From Haplomitrium mnioides (lineage: Eukaryota > Marchantiophyta > Haplomitriopsida > Calobryales), in assembly GCA_049999725.1 (NCBI GenBank), contig JBNGIS010020610.1, forward strand, positions 1-38,429: a stretch of 38,429 nucleotides of DNA, in the 5' to 3' direction. The notes under the pieces are model-generated. The model was given only the letters and a program-made list of their open reading frames with translations, did not search any database and was not told the origin of the DNA. Below, piece after piece: positions 30,861 to 38,429 of this stretch (its first letter is position 1; every line of letters begins with the position of its first letter). The position numbers and the translations under genes were made by a program.

Positions 30861-32581
30861 AGGGAAGCAGCCTGAGGGAAATTGAGGAGCAGCCGAGGAA
30901 AATTGCGGATCGGCCAGCGGATTGCTACGGATCAGTCCGAGGGATACGTTGGGCATTCAATCTGCAGCTTGATCAGTGGGCCTATCACTATTCAGACGCA
31001 TATCTTTAGATCTTGCTGCAGAACAGATCTCTTGGGCCCCTCGCTTCGGATCTTCACCAAGATTACTATGTCGGGGCAAACAAGTAGCGACTACCTCATC
31101 TTCCTTGATTCACTAATATGGACCAGCTTACATCGAGACATACCTTCGATCTCCACCAAGGCATGTCGGAACTGCAGGGCACCCCATTGAACTTTGGATC
31201 TGCCCTCAACCGTACTAATAGATGTCACCGCGCCAAGAAACAGTTGCTAACGAGAAAAACGGCCAAGTCCAGCGAGGAGGAAAGGGACGATCTTGAACAA
31301 GAATTACTGGAGGGGGACGTGCGCATGGAGGGGGGTATAGATTGAGGCACATCGATGTTTGAGGGGTTGATGAATATGCAAAATTGAGGTGTGAAAGCTA
31401 TCTCTGAGAAGAAGACGCAGCGAGGAAGGGAGGAAAGATTTCCAAGGAAGATTCACGTGAGGTGAGTGGACTCGTGTAAGGGGGCTAGCGGGGGTGGAGG
31501 CGGACTGGAGGGGCACTAAGAATCATTGAGCATGGAGCTCTAGAGTCTCAAACGATTCAGGTGTACTCATCGCTGTAGGTGGACCAACATTTGGAGGTGT
31601 ATCGCTATTGAAGCTGAAGGGGATTCTTTCGGTCTTGAATTCATGATAGGCTGCCAAGGGGGGATCTTGGGGTCTTCTCAGCATCGTCTGTGTAGGAGAA
31701 TCAATCCTAGGGGATCTCGGGGGCATTTATGGTCGAATTTCTCAAGTGGAGCCAAGAGAGAAGTGACTGTGTTAGTGCACGTGCACTGTAGAGAAGATCC
31801 ATTCGAAGCTCAAGGTGGAGTGGGTGGCCAGCAGTCAAGAGGGCTGTCTTCCAGAGGTGGAAGTTAAAGAAATCCTCTTCCGAGCATGAATAAGTAAAGG
31901 GCTTCTCGTGAGGGAAGTTGAAAAACTATCTGGATGTCCTACAATGCTGACAAAGCAATGTGCCTATATATATGTCTATGTTTGTGTGTATTAGTTAGAA
32001 TTGTGTTTTGTTTGTATTTTCTGTGAAGCTCTTAGGATTTGGAGAACACTTGCATTCCACTTGTTCACACCTTGGGAACATCCTACGAAAGGGAAGTTAG
32101 AGTCATTAACATTGCAATGTGGTATTTTGGATGCTGAGATTTGTTCCCATTTTGTATACAAGGTGATTGTGTCCAATTCTGGACTCCTTAATTATATTTC
32201 GGATTGCCCTCAGCAATACCTCTGTCTATTTATGTGTGCATTTAGGAAGTGAGCGTGAATAAGCAGGTTGCTACTCAAGTAATTGTGTACCAATAAAAAG
32301 GACAGTGAGACAAAGAGGAACCACTTAAGGCCCCCAAGAGAGAACTTGCAAAGGAGCCATCTCATCAAGGAACCAGATCCCCTGTCTGGACCACCCCTTC
32401 CTTCCACAGTGGCACCTCTAGAGGTTAAAGCATGAAGGAGGGACGTGACTTGCATTGGGAGAAGATGTGTTGACTGTAGGTGTGTGCATGCAGGTGTTGT
32501 GATTGGGTGTTGTAAGGCGGTGTTGTTGCCACTCCATAGTGGTTAAGTAGGAGTTGGGGTCAGATTGGTGCAAAGCCCCTC

Positions 32582-32590
32582 CTATAAAAG
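32582..32590 (+). promoter_or_regulatory. TATA-like CTATAAAAG in 3' LTR
   Basis: Counterpart of the ATAAAAGG motifs in the other two long LTRs, about 80 bp before the LTR end. Confidence 0.4.
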
Positions 32591-32668
32591 GTCTCGAAAC
32601 ACAAGTCAGCCCTTGAGTGGGTGTAAATCAGTCGGAAAAGAGATAAGGGACCAACCACATAGCTGACA

Positions 32669-35600
32669 CCAATGCACATGAGCTTAATGTCATAAGAATT
32701 CCTCCTTGAGTTTAATAACATAGTAAATCATTTGCTATTTCTTTACTCAAGACTATTTGAGATACGATTCTATATAGAGCCTTCCAACCCTGCACAAAGT
32801 AGAATGAATATGTTTGTGTGATAGGTACTCCACTACACATAAGCCTAGTGTTATAAAAAATCCTCCTTGAGTTTAATAACATAGTAAATTGTTTGTTTTT
32901 TCTTCACTCAATATTATTTTGGATATGATTTCATGTAAGGTATTCCAACCATGCACAAAGTAGAAAGAAAAGGTTGGTGTGATAAGAACACCACCGCACA
33001 TAATCTTATTGTTACAAGAACTCCTCTTTGAGTTTAACAACATAGTGAATCATTTGTTATTTCTTCACTCAAAATGTTTTGGGATATGACTTCATGTGAG
33101 GTTTTTTTTGTTTGTTTAATGCTGCACAAAGTAGAAATAATAGGTTGGTGCAATAGTTACACCACTAACTATAAGCTTAGTGTCATAAGAATTCCTCCTT
33201 GAGTTCAACATAGTGAATCATGTGTTATTTCTTTACTCAATATTTTTTGAGATATGCTTCTATGTAAGGTCTTCCAACCCTATGAAAAGTAGAAATAATA
33301 TGTTGGTGTGATAGATACACTACTGCATAGAAGCCTAGTGTCATAAGAAATCCTCTTTAAGCTTAACAACAAAGTGAATCATTTGTTATTTCTTCACTCA
33401 ATACAACTTTTGAAATGATACCATATGAGGCCTTCCAAACGTGCACAAAGTAGAAAGAATATGTTTGTGTGATAGGTTTACCACCACATGTACGCTTAAC
33501 GCCATAAGAACTCCTCTTTGAGTTTAGTAACATAGTGAATCGTTTGTTATTTCTTCACTCAAAATTTTTTGGGATATGATTCCATGTAAGGAATTTTGTT
33601 TGTTCAATGCTGCACAAAGTAGAAACAATAGGTTGGTATGATACGTACGCCACTGATTATAAGCTTAGTGCTATAAGAATTCCTCTTTGAGTTTAACATA
33701 ATGATTCATATGTTATTTTGTTACTCAATGCTATTTGGGTTATGATTCTATGTGAGGCCTTCCAACCCTTTAGAAGGTAGAAATAATATGTTAGTGTGAT
33801 AGGTACACCAGTACATATAAGCTTAGTGCCATGAGAAATTCTCCTTAAGTTTGACAACAAAGTGAATCATTTGTTATTCTTACACTCAATATGATTTTTG
33901 AAATGATACCATGTGAGGCCTTCCAACCGTGCACAAAGTAGAAAGAATATGTTTGTGTGATAGGTACACCACCACATGTACACTTAGTGTCATAAGAACT
34001 CATCTTTGATTTTAACAACATAGTGAATTGTTTGTTATTTCTTCACTCAATACTCTTTGGGATATAAATATATTAGGCCTTACAATGTTGCACAAAGTAG
34101 AGAGAATAGGTTGGTGTTATATGTACACCACTATATATAAGCTTAGTGTCAAAAGAATTCCTCCTTGAGCTTAGCAACATATTGAATCATTTTTTTATTT
34201 CATCACTCAATAGCATTTGGGATATGATTCCATGTGAGGGCTTCCAACCCTCAACAAAGTAGAAAGAACACTTTCGTGTGATAGGTGCACCACTGCACTT
34301 AAGCTTATTGTGATAAGAGCTTCTTCTTGAGTCTAGCAACATGTTTTTTCTTTACTCAATATTATTTGGGATATGATTTCATGTGAGGCCTTCTAATCCT
34401 ATGGAAAGTAGAAAGAATAGGTTGGTGTTTTTAGTATACCACCGCACTCAAGCTTAGTGTAATAAGAAGTCCTCCTTGAGTTTAACAACAAAGAGAATCA
34501 TTTGCTATTTCTACACTCAATACTATGTGGGATATGATTTTATGTGAGGCCTTCCATTCCTACACAAAGTAGAAGGAATAGGTTGGTGCAATACGTACAG
34601 CACAACACATAAGCTTAGTATCATAAGAATTCCTCTTTGAGTGAACAACATAGTGATTCATTTGTTCTTCCTTCACTCAAAATGTTTTGAGATATGATTC
34701 CATGTAAGCCCTTTTGTTTGTTCAATGCTACACAAAGTAGGAAGAAGAGGTTGGCGTGATAGTTATACCACTCATTATAAGTTTAGTATCATAAGAATTC
34801 CTCCTTGAGTTTAACAACATAGTGAATAGTTTGATATTTCTTCACTCAAAACTATTTGGGATATGATTCCATGGGAAGATTTTTGTTTGTTCAACATTTC
34901 ACAAAGTAGAAGGAATAGTTTGGTGTGATAGTTACACCACCGCATATAAGCTTAGTGTGATAAGAACTCTTCTTTGAGTTTAACAACATAGTGACTCGTT
35001 TGCTATTTCTTCACTCAATATTAGTTGGGATATGAATCCATGTGAGATCTTTCAACCCTGCACAAAGTATAAAGAATAGGTTGGTATGAAAGGTCCACCA
35101 CCGCACACAAGCTTTGTGTCATAAGAATTCTTCTATGAGTTTAACATAGTAAATCATTTGTTATTTCCTTCCTAAAGTCTATTTGAAATGTGATTCCATG
35201 TAAGGCCCTCTTACCCTCCACAAAGCAAAAAGAATATGTCTATATTATGGGTACATCACTACTACACATGATCTTGATGTCATAAGAATTCCTCCTTGAG
35301 TTTAACAACATAGTGAATCATTTGTTATTTCTTCACTCAATATTATTTTGAATATAATTTCATGTGAGGTATTCCAATTGTGCACAAAGTAGAAGGAATA
35401 TGTTTGTGTAATAGATACACCACCACACCTAAGCTTAGTGTGATAAGAACTTCTCTTTGAGCTTAACAACATAAAGAATTGTTTGTTATTTCTTCACTCA
35501 AAACTATTTGGGATATGATTCTATGTGAGGTCCTTTGTTTGTTCAATGCTACACAAAGTAGAAAGAATAGGTTGGTGTGATAGATACACTTCTACATATA

Positions 35601-36319
35601 AGCTTAGTGTCATAAAAACTCCTCTTTGAGTTTAACAACATAGTGAATCGTTGTTTATTTCTTCACTCAATACTTTTTGGGATATGACTTCATGTAATGC
35701 CTTCAAACCTAGGTTGGTGTGATAAGAACACCACTTCACATGAGCTAAATATTGCAAGAATTCCTCTTTGATTTTAGCAACATAGTGAATCGTTTGTTTT
35801 TTCTTCACTCAAAACGTTTTGGGATACGACTCTATGTGAGGCGCTTTTGTTTGTTTAATGTTGCACAAAGTAGAAAGAATAGGTTGGTGTGATAGCTATA
35901 CCACTGATTATAGGGTTAGTGTTATAAGAATTCCTCTTTGAGTTTAACAACATAGTGAATAGTTTGTTATTTCTTAACTCAAAACTATTTAGGGTATGAT
36001 TCTATATGAGGCCTTTTGTTTGTTCAACGCTACACAAAGTAGAAAGAATAGGTTGGTATGATAGATACGCCACCGCACATAAGCTTAGTGTGATAAGAAT
36101 TCCTCGTTGAGTTTAACAACATAGTGAATCATTTTTTATTTCTTCACTCAATAGTATTTGGGATATGATTCCATGTGAGGCCTTCCAACCCTCCACAAAG
36201 TAGAAAGAATACTTTGGTATGATATGTACACCACTATACTTAAGCTTAATGTGATAAGAGTTTCTGCTTGAGTTGAACAGCATAGTCAATTATTTGTTAT
36301 TTCTTCACTCAATATTGTT
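32669..36319 (+). repeat. ~160-bp satellite array, segment 3
   Basis: About 23 monomers in the same orientation as segments 1 and 2. The first resumes exactly where segment 2 stopped (CCAATGCACATGAGCTTAAT). At least seven monomers share a variant block, TTTTGTTTGTTCAATGCTGC, in place of CCTTCCAACCCTGC (near 33105, 33600, 34712, 34885, 35530, 35845 and 36015). Monomer types recur at spacing of about 490 bp in 32830-34060, indicating higher-order structure. The array ends within a monomer at AATATTGTT. Confidence 0.9.
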
Positions 36320-38429
36320 AGTGCAGGAGATAGGAGATTGAGGAAGCTTCTGAAAGAGCTTTATTGGAGCACAAGGAGGAGCACATTCATCAATGAGCAG
36401 CAAAATGGAGTCTTTTGGCTATAGGAAAGTACTATTCTATCATCTGTCGGAGCATGACATAGAAAGCAATGGAGGACAATGGAGGCGAGCAAAGTTGTAT
36501 TGAAATCATTAGAAGCATGCAACATCAAGAATCCAAGGGTAATTGCTGGAGCAGATTTTTTTTCGATTCTTAGGTTGATTCGTTGGAGGATAGAGAAGAG
36601 TTAGATGGATGTTGAAAATATTTTGAATTGCTTCGATGGTTTAATGGGCTGTAAGGGAGTATAGGGCTGCCGCAATTGGTAAGAAAACCCTAAAAGAAAA
36701 TTAGGGAATGTTAAGGCGATGCTGGAGGCGGCGGAAAGGCTGTGTATCACCAACGACAGCTTCTCTAGCCTTGCCTCTTATTGGTGGTTCAAGGGAGGAA
36801 GTGTGGTGAGAACTGAATCTATAATGTAACAAGGAAATGCATGGAGATATCATCAATCCATCCCTAGACTATGACATTGCTGGGAGAAGTAGGAATGCAA
36901 CAATGGAGGTATGACATTTCAGGTGGAGGAACAAAAAATCTGTGAACCGAATGTTGGCAGGGTCGAGGCGCAGCTTTGTTTTTGTTCGTGAAGGTAGAAG
37001 ACCATTCAAAAATCTGGCGCCATAGGTCGATACAAGGGAGCCAATTGAAGGGTGGAGGTGTTCAAGAGCGCTGGGAAGCAGGCGAGACCAAGCTTGACAA
37101 AGGCTGGTTTGAAAAGGAGGATATAGAAATACTACTAGGCCGTGAAGCTCTAATTCATATGTAACGAAGCATAAGGCTGGTTCCCGAGCCAACTTTTTGA
37201 CAGAAGGTGTTGCCAAACCAAATCAAGTTTGGAGGAAATTTGTTGAGGGTTGGTCGATCACGATCCTTCATCCACAAAGGGGGATTTCCACGCAAAGATC
37301 TGGATTTGTCCCTTTTGTTATTAGCGCAACCACTTTCCGGCCCACTACGCTTCAATTTCAGAGAGCAATTCGCCTGCCGAATTATTTCAGCAGTACACCA
37401 AGATCGAGTATGCATTGTTGGGCGAAACCTCATTGCCACAAGCTTTCTTGTTTCTTCTCGACACTTGTCTGATAGAGGAAGAGCTTGGGTGAGGAGAAGG
37501 ATTTGATGGGGAAGCATCTCATGAAGCGCGTCATGCAGACATGGTGGCCCACCAGCAGCATCTTATTGGAGATTATGATTCTTCACCTGCAACAGCTCAG
37601 CAGTATCATGTGGAAAACCTTTACTAGGGCCTCTTGGATGATCAGTAAGCTAATGCAATCAGAAATTGTGGTCATGAAGGGCCTCTAATGCTGTATGTAT
37701 TTAAAATGATTCTTGCTTCTGACAATGGGAGGTTTTTGCTTTTGGTCAGGTGTTTTTTGGGAAGCTTGGAGATGGATGCAGAGTGTAAGAATGTGAGTGG
37801 AGCCTTCCTTCCAATCTAAGAAAGAGCCTTGGTGAGCAAGATAAATAGGAGAGTGAGAAAGAAAATATGTGGGCAGTGAATGTTTAGCTATCTCATAAGA
37901 GGTGTGGAGTAGGCTGAAGCGCTCGAAAAGGATCTGTGAGGAGTTTGGGATCGTGCGATGATGGCATCCGTAGCAGCTCAGGCACAATTGCTTGCTGTGC
38001 TTGCCGAGCAGCAGAGAGCGAAGGAAGTGAGAAATGTTTTCTTCGAGTCGAAATTAACGCACAAGTCGAGGACGGTGTGGCAATGTAATGTGAGCAGATT
38101 GACAATGTCCTTTGTAGGTACGGAGGTTGCAGAAGCAAGTTCCGCAGCTTCTTTTGTGTTTACAGCAGATGTGGATTTCTCGCTGGACAGGGTTTCTAAG
38201 GGGTGGATTCCAGGAAGTGATGCCATTCGTTGAGCTGCATACAACTGCTTGACCCCTTCCCAGAAATCTAATCCCTTGCATGTTGAGTTCTGCTCATAGT
38301 TGAGTAAACTTTGGCTTGTTGGAAAGCTCTGCTGAAGGCGCTTGTAATACAATGGTAGCACTCCAAGCATCCAGAAGTGACCACCAGAGGTCGAACCACT
38401 GGGAACAGAGGGGGTAAAGGCGCTCTTCT
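36320..38429. other. Non-satellite right flank, unrecognised
   Basis: Sequence changes abruptly from satellite to mixed-composition DNA (GTGCAGGAGATAGG onward). Frames up to 130 codons occur on both strands but none has a motif I recognise. A plus-strand frame at 37958-38233 (91 codons, MMASVAAQAQLLAVLAEQQR at its start, Ala/Ser-rich) has a transit-peptide-like look. A second trace around 37504-37815 ([19 protein letters not shown], then HVENLY, stop, GLLDDQ, stop) could be a decayed exon. Both are weak. The region could be low-copy DNA or another repeat. Confidence 0.35.

Larger units (their letters stand above)
18381..32668 (+). mobile_element. 14.3-kb Ty3/gypsy LTR retrotransposon, degenerate
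   Basis: Complete in outline: 5' LTR 18381-22385, primer-binding-site-like sequence, gag, protease, reverse transcriptase, RNase H, integrase, polypurine tract and 3' LTR 28480-32668. The domain order PR-RT-RH-IN marks Ty3/gypsy; the integrase ends in a GPY module without a chromodomain. LTRs are unusually long (over 8 kb of 14.3 kb). By eye the two LTRs differ at about 8-10 percent of positions in sampled stretches, largely transitions, and the reading frames carry many stops and a mutated RT active site, so the copy is old and cannot move by itself. It sits in the satellite array with a near-perfect 5-bp duplication. Confidence 0.9.
28480..32668 (+). repeat. 3' LTR (4189 bp)
   Basis: Starts TATCGGTTGGGTGTTTTTGAG (original TG now TA) and ends CACATAGCTGACA. 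It is collinear with the 5' LTR throughout. It is longer mainly because its internal tandem array has seven rather than six units, and it lacks about 70-100 bp present in the 5' LTR near 21565-21660. TATA-like CTATAAAAG is at 32582-32590. No independent gene is visible. Confidence 0.9.

Noticed and set aside
37978-38370. 130-codon minus-strand frame at the right edge
   Set aside because: No recognised motif, and it overlaps the plus-strand frame 37958-38233. Neither can be preferred from sequence alone, so no gene was called.
1-38429. tRNA, rRNA or small RNA genes
   Set aside because: I looked for tRNA-like A/B boxes with cloverleaf potential and rRNA-like stretches and found none that I could support by eye. 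A covariance-model scan would be needed to exclude them.

Overview
The window reads as nuclear DNA of a land plant with a repeat-rich genome. Evidence: two lineages of decayed Ty3/gypsy retrotransposon, a ~160-bp satellite array, very long LTRs, and a captured exon fragment resembling the plant-type Pumilio (NABP) N-terminus. A gymnosperm or another large-genome lineage would fit, but nothing here fixes the species. I see no intact cellular gene. Every recognisable reading frame carries stops or frameshifts.

Layout. (1) 1-14985 is a mosaic built on three pieces of one unfamiliar repeat family. Its protein resembles the uncharacterised eukaryotic family I know as DUF7869 (named from memory, no search run). 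Copy A (1-2479, +) has the C-terminus and a long non-coding tail, interrupted by a 100-N gap. Copy C (5087-5876, -) has the core domain. Copy B (about 6372-14985, +) has N-terminus, an intron-like block, core, C-terminus and tail. The 3' half of a chromodomain gypsy element (2480-4741 plus LTR 4742-5086) lies between A and C. A 3.6-kb solo LTR (10163-13727, perfect 5-bp target duplication AAGAG) splits the tail of B and carries the Pumilio-like fragment.

(2) 14986-36319 is a satellite array of about 160-bp monomers, roughly 41 in total. It is interrupted by a 462-bp solo LTR of the chromodomain element (16617-17078, -) and by a 14.3-kb LTR retrotransposon (18381-32668). Removing the large element and one target duplication restores a normal monomer. 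The large element has LTRs of 4005 and 4189 bp, each with an internal ~235/255-bp tandem array, around a 6.1-kb interior. The interior carries degenerate gag, protease, reverse transcriptase, RNase H and integrase in Ty3/gypsy order.

(3) 36320-38429 is non-satellite sequence without a recognised gene.

Order of events inferred from nesting: the DUF7869-like repeats and the satellite came first. The gypsy insertions followed, two of them later reduced to solo LTRs. The best candidate for something undescribed is the DUF7869-like family. It is repetitive and dispersed, its core shows a DDE/RNase-H-like pattern of acidic motifs, and its non-coding parts carry many copies of a palindrome around TATGCGCGCATA.
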